The notes: generated by a model not told the origin, from the sequence alone. 12,500 nt of DNA from Actinidia chinensis (GCA_009663005.1 CM018909.1:11137429-11149928); one strand, 5' to 3'; positions 1-7,848 are shown, numbered from the stretch's first letter. A program made the numbers and translations.

Positions 1-325
1 TATTTTTAGGATTTATTTTTGAGAAAAAAGGAAAAACGAGATGGATGATATAAATAATTAAAAACTTTTGGGCCATTTGATTAACCGAATTAGACTTTGA
101 GATTATATTACATATTATGGATCGACCTCATGTTTTGCGTCAGAATGTAAAATACTTAGAGAATATGTTATTAATAATCCACTCACTATTAATCCAGTAG
201 AATTGGTATTTCATAGAATAATAATTGATTCAGTTCCTACCAACACATAGTGTCCTCATTTAGGATATAATCAATATTTAAGGTGGGTTAGCAAGATTCC
301 AATGTTCTTTTTGTTTTTGTTTTTT
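1..325. other. AT-rich stretch, no gene seen
   Basis: Both strands are rich in stop codons. No open frame of useful length, no RNA gene and no clear repeat boundary is visible. It ends in a T/G-rich run just before the dispersed repeat that begins near 326. Confidence 0.6.
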
Positions 326-500
326 GGTTTTGGCTAACAGCAAACACAATTTCTTTCGTTAGTTTAGTTAATGTGTGTGCTAGTGATTGTGTTAGCATAA
401 ATTAGTTAGTGAAACATTTCTTTCCTCGCCAATGTTTTAGTTAAGGGTGTGTTAAATGGACTGCACCATTCCTAAATACTAAAGTCATAGTTAATTTTTT
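326..500 (+). repeat. Dispersed direct repeat, copy 1 (pairs with 2679-2850)
   Basis: This segment starts with GGTTTTGGCTAAC and ends with CATAGTTAATTTTTT. It is collinear with 2679-2850 at an offset of about 2.35 kb. By eye roughly nine of ten bases agree, with small indels and a few substitutions (AACAG/AACAA, TTCGTTAG/TTCATTGG, GTGTTAAATGG/GTGATAAATGG). It has no coding potential. The pair looks like two copies of one nonautonomous transposon family rather than a gene duplication, because a different element (1642-2545) lies between them and flanking DNA is unrelated. The true ends of this copy are not visible. Confidence 0.75.
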
Positions 501-508
501 CTAGCAAG

Positions 509-533
509 GTAACAAAAATTAATTTTTTGTTAC
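509..533. repeat. Short near-perfect palindrome
   Basis: GTAACAAAAA and TTTTTGTTAC form a 10 bp stem around a 5-base centre. It lies directly downstream of repeat copy 1 and may be an end or internal hairpin of that element. It is not repeated after copy 2. Confidence 0.6.
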
Positions 534-1632
534 GTGGATCATTTTGAAAAGAGCAAGTAAATTTTTAGCATAGATAGTCTATTTTTTTAAGACAAATGTG
601 ATACGATTACGTAATTATTGATCTCTAATCAATTTAATTTCCTGCATGAATGATTTTCGTGAGGTGTTTTGTAAAATGAATGTTTCATATCATTATAAAT
701 AATTAGCATCACATTATAATGGATAATTAAATATATTTTTGTCAGACTAGAATAAAGTTGGCAAAATGTAAACGTACTTTGGGTCGCTCGTATTTTGGCC
801 TCTAATCATACTACAGAAATCCAAGTAGTTCTTTTTCTTTTTTCTTTTTTGAGGAACCCAAGCAGTTCTTGTTGCCCACATATGGCTAAAATTAAAATCA
901 GCATCAAAGCAATCGTTTCTTAATTATTGGATGTGGCCATCTTTGATTTTGTCTAGTTATGATAATCAATTCAGACAAAATATTCCACTTAGGCTTTGTT
1001 TGTCACCTTATACTAAGTTGGTCTGGTTTAACTGATTCAATTTAAAATTTAGGAAACTAAACGATTTCCTTTTTTTTTTTTTTACATTAAAAGGTCGACG
1101 TATAAAAACAAACCAAAAAAACTTTACTCAAGACCACCTTTTTGGAAAGTGAGAAGCTATTCCAAAGGTGAAAATGTGAGATTTTGAGTCTCATTTTATA
1201 TGATGTTACAAAATACTTTATTTTTTATGATCTGAAACCATAAAATAAATACTCGATTTAAAGTTTAGTTGAAACAAGCAATCTTCTTAGAATAGGACCC
1301 GAGAATTGGGTGAGGGATCACTTCTTTCAAAACTAATAATAAGTACAACAGTAACACTATTCTATACAATGTCACTGTCGAATAACCCAACCAAATAGTT
1401 TCCATTATCACAATATGAGATTTTTTGTTATGATACCGTCACATAATATTACCATTATACCCCATATTTTAGACAGTTTTGGCACATAGCACCCATCAAA
1501 TGGAGAAGGAATCAGTTTGGCAAACAACTTCAAATGGACCACTTGCCATGTATTCCACTTTCTTCTAGAAGGCCACATATTAAAGACAAAAAGAGTTTGT
1601 CTTATTTGCCAAGTCCCTCTAGCTTTATGCCA
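534..1632. other. Noncoding AT-rich DNA with small hairpins
   Basis: No gene is supported. Notable details are a T14 run at 1070-1083 and a cluster of small hairpins. One pairs CACCTTTTTGGAA (1135-1147) with TTCCAAAGGTG (1160-1170). Another pairs TTTATTTTTTATG with CATAAAATAAA around 1220-1250. A minus-strand open frame of 81 codons at 1408-1653 resembles no family I know, has no splice-site context, and runs into the end of the neighbouring transposon, so it is not called as a gene. Confidence 0.55.
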
Positions 1633-1641
1633 CAAAATAAT
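1633..1641. repeat. Left target-site duplication CAAAATAAT
   Basis: The 9 bp CAAAATAAT is repeated exactly at 2546-2554, directly outside the two inverted ends of the 1642-2545 element. Confidence 0.6.
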
Positions 1642-1840
1642 CATAGTGATCAAAAAACCGAACCGGTCAATGTAATGGTTTAGGGTTCAGTGGTTCAACA
1701 GTGGTTCAACCGGTTCAACGGTTATATAATAAATAAAATAATAAAAAATATATTAACTAAAATAATCATTAAAAAAATATAAATTGATAAAGATACTGTC
1801 TTTTTTATACATAATTCAACAACGTATAAATAATAAATAC

Positions 1841-1878
<38 letters not shown>

Positions 1879-2545
1879 TTTAAGATGATTTCTGTTCTTT
1901 TCAATTTAATATTTTAAAACTATTACTTATGATTATTTTATATTTAAAAGAAAATAAACATTTAAAATTGGTCAATAATGTGCATTATAAGATAATAATG
2001 TGCATTATTGTGTTTGTCTTTTATTTTTTTTATTTTTTCTTCCTATACTTTTCTATTTTTTATTCTTTAGTTTTATTTTAAGTTTTTATTTTTTACATTA
2101 GATTATTTTTTGATAATACGTATCTCGATAATCTATATATATAATAAATATTTAAAGATTAGTGTTTGTACAGTTTTTTTAATGCACTCAATTTTTTATT
2201 TTATTAAAAATAAAGTTTAAAAAATTACTAGATAAATAAAATACCAAAATCAAAATCAAAAAAAAAACAAAAATTCAAAAAATTAAAAACCACTAGGCCA
2301 CTAAATATTTGTGTTTTTTTAAAATATTGTGTTTTTTTTACTTTTTTCAAAAAATCGGCGGTTCACTACATACCGGCCGGTTCAATGTTTTTTTTAAATA
2401 CCGTCCGGTTCGGCGGTTGGGGTGGGGTTCTTCAATCCGGTTCATATGCATTTCCGGTATTTTACTTAAACCGTCCCGGTTACTGTCTGGTTCCCAGTGC
2501 AACTGGTTAACCGGCCGGTTCGGTTCGGTTTTTTATAAAACTAGG
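1642..2545. mobile_element. CCGGTT-rich terminal-inverted-repeat DNA transposon, nonautonomous
   Basis: The left end reads CATAGTGATCAAAAAACCG and the reverse complement of the right end reads CCTAGTTTTATAAAAAACCG. Both run on into AACCGG-type repeats. Subterminal zones (1655-1720 and 2355-2530) are full of CCGGTT and GGTTCGG words, while the core of about 600 bp is very AT-rich. A 9 bp direct repeat flanks the element. No transposase frame is present; the 85-codon plus frame at 2309-2566 is a shadow of the right end. The 9 bp duplication suggests a Mutator-like element. The TAGTG near the left end also fits the hAT terminal pattern with an 8 bp duplication, so the superfamily is left open. 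Terminal mismatches suggest an old insertion. Confidence 0.7.
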
Positions 2546-2554
2546 CAAAATAAT
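2546..2554. repeat. Right target-site duplication CAAAATAAT
   Basis: Exact copy of 1633-1641, directly after the right inverted end of the CCGGTT-rich element. Confidence 0.6.
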
Positions 2555-2678
2555 TATCAAATATAGATTTTATCAAAGAGCTAGGAACTTTAAAGACAAC
2601 CCTATTTTTTTCCCACTAAAAACCTTATTTTTCCTTTTTTAGGTCTTCTATAGATTTCAACATTATTTTTTTGTGTGT

Positions 2679-2850
2679 GGTTTTGGCTAACAACAAACAC
2701 AATTTCTTTCATTGGTTTAGTTAATATGTGTGCTAGTGATTGTGTTAGCATAAATTAGTTAGTGAATTATTTTTTTCTCGCCAATAATTTAGTTAAGGAT
2801 GTGATAAATGGACTTACTTCCTCAATACTAAAGCCATAGTTAATTTTTTT
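2679..2850 (+). repeat. Dispersed direct repeat, copy 2 (pairs with 326-500)
   Basis: This is collinear with 326-500. Unlike copy 1 it seems to continue rightward into DNA ending with a TAAGAGCATCTCCATTA motif (minus strand) at 3121-3137. Words close to that, of the type GAGCATCTCCA, end many plant MITEs. The segment around 2720-2745 (GATTGTGTTAGCATAAAT) has an inverted, diverged counterpart near 3015-3040 (GATTGTGTTAATAAAT on the minus strand), as expected for the two halves of one foldback element. A matching left terminus is not seen. Confidence 0.65.
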
Positions 2851-2963
2851 TATAACATATAAACAAAAAATAAATAAGCCACACTCATTAAAATATAATT
2901 TTTTGACCAATTTTACTTGGTGCCAGATAAAAATTATATGGGTCCCACTCATTAAACTATTGT

Positions 2964-3069
2964 TGTTTGTAGTACCATTAACTACTAATAGATAAAAGTT
3001 AATATAATAGATAGTGCATTTATTAACACAATCAATGGAGTGTTTGTAGTACCATTAATTAACTAATAG
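2964..3069 (+). repeat. Two copies of a 28 bp direct repeat
   Basis: TGTTTGTAGTACCATTAA followed by CTACTAATAG occurs at 2964-2991. It recurs at 3041-3069 with one extra base. The unit lies inside the right half of the repeat copy 2 region and was probably duplicated within that element. Confidence 0.7.
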
Positions 3070-3120
3070 AACTAAATTTTACCTATGTGAAGGCTTAATG
3101 CACAAAATAGTTAGCACAAC

Positions 3121-3137
3121 TAATGGAGATGCTCTTA
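3121..3137 (-). repeat. MITE-like terminal motif
   Basis: On the minus strand this reads TAAGAGCATCTCCATTA, resembling a motif seen at the ends of many plant MITEs. It probably marks the right end of the degenerate element containing the 2679-2850 repeat. No matching left end was found. Confidence 0.4.
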
Positions 3138-3158
3138 TCAATCTAACCAGTTATTTTT

Positions 3159-3173
3159 GTGTGTGTGTGTGTG
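3159..3173 (+). repeat. (GT)7 microsatellite
   Basis: An uninterrupted GT dinucleotide run just to the right of the MITE-like end. Confidence 0.85.
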
Positions 3174-3471
3174 ACAACTTGCTTAATTATGAATAAAAAA
3201 CGACTTTAAAAAGTTAATTTTCAAGAACTTCAATTTGATATTTTTTTACTTTAATTTACTTTTTAAGTTTCAATTTTTATCATAAATTCAACTTTAACAA
3301 ATACTACTCACTTCATTCAAATCGAGGCAATGTGTAAATACTAGGAGGGTAGGATACAGAAGGGGGCAGGCAAGAGAACACAGTGTTCGAAGCCTACAAG
3401 CATAGACAGACCCAAGCATGGACCCCAGAGTGGTGGCTGTGGGTGTCCCCCACCCCAACCCAACCAACCAA
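3174..3471. other. Noncoding stretch with a locally GC-rich patch
   Basis: The left half is ordinary AT-rich DNA. From about 3330 to 3470 composition shifts to clearly higher GC, with GGGGGCAGG and a C-rich run TCCCCCACCCCAACCC. A 66-codon minus frame spans the patch, but it shows no recognisable domain and the patch abuts a SINE, so it is not called as a gene. It may be part of another unrecognised insertion. Confidence 0.45.
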
Positions 3472-3485
3472 AGATTGAAATAATA
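3472..3485. repeat. SINE target-site duplication, left copy
   Basis: AGATTGAAATAATA, matching AGATTAAAATAATA at 3767-3780 with one mismatch in 14. It directly precedes the SINE head. Confidence 0.8.
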
Positions 3486-3766
3486 CGAGAACAAGGCTTA
3501 GCTCAAGTGGTAAAGGGCGACCTTATCAGGACTTAGGTGTAGGTTTCGATTCTCACCCCTGCCCCGGGTACAAGGCGCAGTCGGTTCGGACGGACGTCAG
3601 ATACACAAGCTAACACTCGGAAGTATCGCGTTCGATTCCTGGTGGCTGCGTCGCATATCCGCGTTTACATCATGAGGTGTGAAGGACTAGCTGCTTAGGG
3701 CACAGAGATTAGTTTAGGTGGGCTCAAAGGCACAAGGACACTCTGTGGTTAATCCAAAAAAAAAAA
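3486..3766 (+). mobile_element. tRNA-derived SINE retrotransposon
   Basis: This is a nonautonomous element copied by RNA polymerase III transcription and LINE-encoded reverse transcription. The head (GAACAAGGCTTAGCTCAAGT) is tRNA-like. An A box lies at 3499-3510 and a B box at about 3543-3553, 44 bp apart, in the usual range. The body is GC-richer than its surroundings and has no open frame of note. It ends in an A-run of about 12. The 14 bp target duplication with one mismatch fits target-primed reverse transcription and a fairly recent insertion. Length, about 280 bp with tail, is typical of plant SINEs. A second B-box-like word lies at 3629-3639. The family is not identified. Confidence 0.85.
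3499..3553 (+). promoter_or_regulatory. Internal Pol III promoter of the SINE (A and B boxes)
   Basis: TAGCTCAAGTGG at 3499-3510 fits the A-box consensus TRGCNNAGYNGG except for one base. GTTTCGATTCT at 3543-3553 fits the B-box consensus GGTTCGANTCC with two differences. Order, strand and spacing are right for a type 2 Pol III promoter. Confidence 0.75.
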
Positions 3767-3780
3767 AGATTAAAATAATA
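3767..3780. repeat. SINE target-site duplication, right copy
   Basis: AGATTAAAATAATA directly follows the SINE A-tail and pairs with 3472-3485. Confidence 0.8.
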
Positions 3781-3955
3781 TTGCATAAAATTCTACGTTC
3801 ATTCCTGAACAAACCGAAAAGGGAGCCACATAGGGGCAATAACCAATATTGGTACCGTATCAGTATGTTAAATCACATAGCCAAATGAATTTCTACCATC
3901 TATTTTTTTAATTCGACAAACATTTCTAGTTCAAATTTGGAAATAGTAGTTTTTT

Positions 3956-4092
3956 TCAAATTTAATATTTGCAGGTGAGATGGTTTTCTTCTTTTTTTTT
4001 TCCGGATATTCTATGATCAAATTTTAGTATTTGGAGGTGAGTTTTTTTTTTAATCTTGCAAGGAAAATCAAATTTTAGTATTTGGATGTGAG
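3956..4092 (+). repeat. Three spaced copies of a ~25 bp repeat
   Basis: TCAAATTT-AATATTTGCAGGTGAG at 3956-3979, TCAAATTTTAGTATTTGGAGG with TGAG at 4017-4041, and TCAAATTTTAGTATTTGGATG with TGAG at 4068-4092. Starts are 61 and 51 bp apart and the spacers are unrelated, T-rich DNA. The regular spacing and shared 3' end suggest a decayed tandem repeat. Confidence 0.7.
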
Positions 4093-4605
4093 GGTGCAAA
4101 TTCGAATTCTACAAATTATTTGTAAGCCACAGTGGTCTTCGTAATGGAGAACAATTTTATTGCACCTATTATCTCTCTCAAACTTTATTGCACATGGAAG
4201 CGTCATGTAAGACAAAAAAACATAATTGGAAAGCAGAGGCAGTATTAAAAATCAAAATGTCTATATATAGTATTACTAATCCAAATTTAAAATTTTTTGT
4301 TCCAGTTTGGCCTAATTTTTTTTGAGATCTGTTGGATGCTTTGATTTTTAATTTTTTTCGTCTTTAGTGTACTCTTTTTACTATTGGATCAAATTAGTTA
4401 TTTTTTTGTCTTTAGTAGATCTTTTTTCAAATTTAAACAATTTTTTTTTGCATTTCAAATTCCTTTCGTGAAGAGAAACCGAAAAAAATATAAAATTTTA
4501 ATCAAAACGATTAAAAAATTCACTACCATGCATCTAAAAAATCTAGAAAAAAAACTACCAAATTAAGCCTTTCATTTCCCAATTTCAAGGATTGTTAATC
4601 GCAGA
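4093..4605. other. AT-rich stretch, no gene seen
   Basis: Long T and A runs dominate. The 60-codon plus frame at 4384-4566 is almost entirely F, K and I codons, the product of base composition, and has no recognisable motif. Confidence 0.6.
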
Positions 4606-4614
4606 AATTTGAAT
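4606..4614. repeat. Left target-site duplication AATTTGAAT
   Basis: Exact 9 bp match to 4790-4798, directly outside the foldback MITE. Confidence 0.75.
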
Positions 4615-4789
4615 GGAAAATGCTATGGGTATACTCCAAAGTGCACCCCAATTGCACCCTTAGAAGAGAGAGAGACACCAGGGGAGTGAGTCCCACACCA
4701 CCCCAAGTGTGTGGGCACTCTCCTTGTGTGTCTCTCTCTCCTAAGAGTGCAATTGGGGTGCATTTTAGGGGTACCCATAGCACTACTCG
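4615..4789. mobile_element. Foldback MITE, Mutator-like
   Basis: Nearly the whole 175 bp is one inverted repeat. The left arm (TGCTATGGGTA, TGCACCCCAATTGCAC, CTTAG, AGAGAGAGAC) is mirrored by the right arm with few mismatches, leaving a loop of roughly 15-30 bases near 4695. A perfect 9 bp duplication flanks it. The size of the duplication, the G start (GGAAAATGCTATGGG) and the long arms fit a deletion derivative of a Mutator-like element. It encodes nothing; the open frames of 72 and 76 codons here are shadows of the arms. If transcribed, it would fold into a long hairpin that Dicer-like enzymes could process. Confidence 0.8.
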
Positions 4790-4798
4790 AATTTGAAT
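4790..4798. repeat. Right target-site duplication AATTTGAAT
   Basis: Exact 9 bp match to 4606-4614. Confidence 0.75.
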
Positions 4799-5019
4799 AG
4801 GTTGTAAAGAGTGTTGTGTTCCCACGCCAATTGTGACCCAAAAGAATAATCCCTAATCCATCCTAGTGTCAATTCAGACAACGCTTGCCCAATGCAACTT
4901 CTGCACAGTTTATTACCCTCTATTTGATTGTCCATAGTTTTTCTTGGTACAAGTTGCACTATTATAGGAGTAATGATCTAATTCTTTCCTTTTTCACCAT
5001 CCAAATCCAAGGCTATGTT

Positions 5020-5136
5020 GTTGGATTAGTTGGCAGGACAATACCAAATACAAATTTCATTGGAATCGATACCAATCCATGAATTTACCAAAATGTACCA
5101 GACGCAAAAGAGTGAATAAACATGGGAGAGAGACCA
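5020..5136 (+). repeat. Local direct repeat, copy 1
   Basis: It begins GTTGGATTAGTTGGCAGGAC and ends with GAGAGAGACCA. It is collinear with 5421-5537; by eye more than four fifths of bases match. It lies directly left of the 5141 segment shared with 11.3 kb. No protein is suggested by either strand. Confidence 0.75.
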
Positions 5137-5140
5137 ATCC

Positions 5141-5400
5141 TATCTTGCCTCCCTTGTGGCTTTCCTCGATACAGGACAAGTCGCCCTCGACATCAAGTTG
5201 TCAAGAAGTCGATTCTATTGTTTTTATATTATGCTCTTGCAGGCAATGACATTTCTTTTACAAGAATTTGACTTCATATAACACTAACTTATCCTCTTCT
5301 AGTCCCTGTGTGGCATTTCCACATTGGAACTGTAAGGTTTTTTTCTTGGGTCTTGTAATAATTTCGTGATTAATCATTTGTTCATGACAAGAAGATTCTC
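5141..5400 (+). repeat. Segment homologous to 11314-11598
   Basis: Shared landmarks in the same order are: CTCCCTTGTG, GGACAAGTC with CCCTCG, CATCAAGTTGT, AAGAAGTCGATTCT, ATATTATGCTCTTGCA, AGAATTTGACTTCAT, ACACTAACTTATCCTCTTCT, GTGTGGCATTTCC/ATGTGGCATTTCC, and CTTGTAATAATTTC with GTTCAT. The 11.3 kb copy carries extra T/A-rich DNA near 11505-11555. Its left 75 bp, read on the minus strand, is the exon-like unit of the right-hand array: it keeps an AG before AATCGACTTC and reads LDVEGDLSCIEE then SHKGGKIG. So this is a displaced copy of part of that array, not an independent gene. Confidence 0.75.
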
Positions 5401-5420
5401 AAAGTTTTCCATTGAGGATT

Positions 5421-5537
5421 GTTAGATTAGTTGGGAGGACAATACCATATACAATTACATCTGGAATCAATACCAATCCATGATTCTACCCAAATGGACC
5501 AGTTGCAAAAGTGTGAATAAAAGACAGAGAGAGACCA
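5421..5537 (+). repeat. Local direct repeat, copy 2
   Basis: It begins GTTAGATTAGTTGGGAGGAC and is collinear with 5020-5136. The two copies bracket the 5141-5400 segment, so the arrangement is repeat, array fragment, repeat. Confidence 0.75.
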
Positions 5538-5891
5538 CCCGTATGTTATTTTCTTGGTCAGCACTGAACATGATCAGGTGCATCTGACTTCACATCTGAA
5601 ATAGCTAAATAGATGCTAAATTAGAGCATTCATCATCAGTACGTAAATAAAAAGAGCGCTTCCAATAAGACACGGTATGCAGAAAAAATTAGAACCTATC
5701 AACTTTCTCTTTATGATTTACAAGGGCTGTTTGTCAAAAACTAGAACCTGATAGCTGAGAGAGCATGAGTTTTCCATGATTGTCCTAGAACCAATACAGC
5801 TTTTGAAAATAGGATGATCTATTATGAGACAATTATGCCAACTTATGAAACTTGTAAAGCACTAACATTAATGTCCAACAGCTATATTTAT
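5538..5891. other. No gene seen
   Basis: Mixed-composition DNA without long frames. TTAGAGCATTCATCATCAG at 5622-5640 resembles another common plant MITE end (GAGCATTCNCATCAG type), but no partner end was found. Confidence 0.5.
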
Positions 5892-6096
5892 TGGGCGTTA
5901 GTTGTAGCAGAACTAATGCTAAAAGTTGATTATTCAAAAATAGAAGTCAAAAAGTATCAAAATGGAGCTTCTAAAAAATAGTTTTTTAAGTTGTTTTTAC
6001 CCTATAAGCAAAAAGTAGAAATTGTAACAAAAACTAACACAACTTTCACGACAGAAAATCAAAAGTTGCAGCAAAAAAAATACAATAAAACACCCA
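5892..6096. mobile_element. Possible degenerate foldback MITE
   Basis: TGGGCGTT at 5892-5899 is mirrored by AACACCCA at 6089-6096. Further in, GCTAAAAGTTGATT on the left is mirrored by AATCAAAAGTTGCAGC on the right. The arms are diverged and no clear target duplication is seen. The boundaries are therefore uncertain. Confidence 0.35.
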
Positions 6097-6494
6097 GTTA
6101 GAGCAAAAAAAGATGTGCGTGGGTAGGTGCACAAACTTGCAAATGCACCTAAATAATTTGTGGCGAACTAGTAATCAAACAAAGTTTGATAGATGTGGTC
6201 CTTAGCCAACTATTTGACATTGTAGGTAATGGAAACAGGGCCAACATAAGATCCAATAATGGAAACAAAATAATAGAGGAAACAGATGCATGTTGTCTAT
6301 GAATGGTGTGATTCTACAACTAGCAAGTGCATGGATGCTGATTCAATAATGCAATGCTAAAGTAATAAATCCTCACCAGAGGAAATGGCCTGGACTCCAT
6401 ATGCTCTATTATTAATACAATGTTCAAGAGGCATCAATTCTCTGGTTAACTATGGGTCCAGTTTGAATCCCACAAATCACAATGGTGTGGACTT
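6097..6494. other. No gene seen
   Basis: Moderately AT-rich DNA without a usable frame, repeat or RNA gene that I can support. Confidence 0.5.
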
Positions 6495-6497
6495 TAA

Positions 6498-6581
6498 GGT
6501 TGTGTTTAGATTAAGGATTTGGTGAGGGAACAGGAAAAGAAAAGGGGGAACCCTCACCAAATCATTAATCCAAACACAGCC
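6498..6581. mobile_element. Tourist/Harbinger-like MITE, 84 bp
   Basis: Left arm GGTTGTGTTTAGATTAAGG with ATTTGGTGAGGG, and right arm (reverse complement) GGCTGTGTTTGGATTAATG with ATTTGGTGAGGG, match at 28 of 31 positions. The element is flanked by TAA on both sides (6495-6497 and 6582-6584), the usual target for PIF/Harbinger elements. The loop is only about 22 bp. It is the same family as 7721-7848. Confidence 0.8.
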
Positions 6582-6584
6582 TAA

Positions 6585-7218
6585 CAAACTCCTACAACCT
6601 GAAAATTAGTTTAGCCTCCAGAGAACAACAGAACTATTGTTTTAAGGGCACCCACCTATGCTAATTTAGGAACTTATATCAACAGAACTTATACAGTGTT
6701 TCATATTAAGGCTTGTATGACACATCCTTTCTCTATCTAAATAAAGACTAGACTAATTAAAATAAATGTTGCGGGCAATCCAAATTCAAAAAATTATGAA
6801 AACAATCATGAAAGACTTAACTTACCAAGTCTAGTCCAAGCATAGCAACTGAACAGGAGATCAATAATAAGTGGATGCAGACATGTGGCACAAAGTGGAC
6901 ATCGACTTATTTCTCTTTACCTGATGAAACATAAAAAAGAAAAAAGAAACACGTAGAAAACAGTGCAGGACAAATGCAATGTTCCTTCCTTCTGAAATAA
7001 AATGAAGGTGTGCAATGCCAGGGACAACTTTAACCAGATCCAGCATTGGTTCACTTCTACCCTCTGGGTAAAGCATGGAAAGAAGAAGATAAAAAATCTA
7101 AAATTTCACATGAGGCACCCTTTGAGCCTTGCAGGATGCTTCTAAATGTACCCACTAAATCTCTCTCCAAATGCAGTTTCTTTGTAAGGTATGACTTTGT
7201 AACGCTTGTCATGAGTGC
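6585..7218. other. No firm gene; splice-like signals on the minus strand
   Basis: On the minus strand there are several good-looking splice motifs. A pyrimidine-rich acceptor ends in ACCCAG at about 7067. Others are TTATTTCAG, TTTCATCAG and CTCCTGTTCAG at about 6849, followed 23 bases later by the donor CTTG|GTAAGTTAAG. A 71-codon minus frame (6861-7076) overlaps them but resembles nothing I recognise, and no combination of these sites gives a convincing joined frame. They could be unread introns of the same minus-strand gene proposed further right, or chance. Confidence 0.35.
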
Positions 7219-7244
7219 AGAGAGAGAGAGAGAGAGAGAGAGAG
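7219..7244 (+). repeat. (AG)13 microsatellite
   Basis: An uninterrupted AG run of 26 bp. It makes up the ER-rich tail of a 78-codon plus frame (7046-7282), which is therefore not treated as a gene. Confidence 0.9.
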
Positions 7245-7720
7245 TTAAAGGGGTACTTATAAAAGCTCCAATCTTTTCTTGATGATGTTTATGTGTTTCA
7301 AGGTTAGGATGCCGCCCCTGGACATCTAATTTAAAAAAATATGTTTGTTAGGTTTTAAGCGCCAAGGGAATTTAGATAAGTTTGAAAATTGATGAATATG
7401 GGTTATAGAGGATCACACATGGGCCGTGCTATGGGTCAAATGTTATATCTTAGTCCTACATAAGAGTCCTTATTAAGTCTAACATACTCTAGCTAGTCAA
7501 AGTTTCTTTGTCTTCCCATTTTAGAGTCCTACCCTACTTAAATTAGGAATTTAGGAGAACCAATTGCCTGTAAAACACTTTCATAATTCTTCTAGTCTAT
7601 AGAATGGAGATATTGAGAATTTGAGTGAACTGTGTGATGCTTGACTTATCTTTGGGTGTAATTCCCAAGGGATTCTAGTTGTGAACTTTTGTGGCTCCTT
7701 CTTGTTAAGGTAATTCCAAA
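7245..7720. other. Noncoding stretch, possibly LTR debris
   Basis: No frame is supported. Repeated words such as AGAGTCCT (near 7465 and 7523), CCTACTTAAATTAGGA and a CTATAGAATGG region look like LTR sequence of plant retrotransposons, but no inverted TG...CA ends or target duplication are visible. Treat the LTR idea as weak. Confidence 0.3.
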
Positions 7721-7848
7721 CGCTGTATTTGGATCAAGGATTTAGTGAGGGGAAAAGGAAATGGAAATGGAAAAGTTGGACGATTTCCATTTCCATTTCC
7801 AATTTTATTTCCTTTTTCCTCACCAAATCCTTTGATCCAAACACAGCC
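7721..7848. mobile_element. Tourist/Harbinger-like MITE, 128 bp hairpin
   Basis: The left arm (CGCTGTATTTGGATCAAGG, ATTTAGTGAGG, GGAAATGGAAATGGAAA) pairs with the right arm (TTTCCATTTCCATTTCC, CCTCACCAAATCC, TTTGATCCAAACACAGCC) around a loop of about 10 bases. TAA follows the right end (7849-7851); the left flank is AAA, probably a mutated TAA. The ends match the 6498 element. The extra GGAAAT repeats account for the length difference. Confidence 0.8.

Noticed and set aside
1408..1653. 81-codon minus-strand frame
   Set aside because: No family resemblance and it ends inside the terminal repeat of the CCGGTT-rich element. No splice or start context.
2309..2566. 85-codon plus-strand frame
   Set aside because: It covers the CCGGTT-rich right end of the transposon and is F-rich at the start from T-runs.
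3490..3560. A tRNA gene
   Set aside because: A and B boxes are present, but an A-tail and target duplications show that they belong to a SINE, and no full cloverleaf ending in a mature 3' end is seen.
4595..4841. Two minus-strand frames of 72 and 76 codons
   Set aside because: Both lie over the arms of the palindromic MITE and owe their openness to its sequence.
6826..7076. A set of minus-strand exons joined by the visible splice-like sites
   Set aside because: Individual sites look good, but the pieces tested put stops in frame after joining, and the residues match no known family. Left as an unexplained cluster of splice-like signals.
7046..7282. 78-codon plus-strand frame with an ER-rich tail
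   Set aside because: The tail is the (AG)13 microsatellite and the rest has no recognisable motif.
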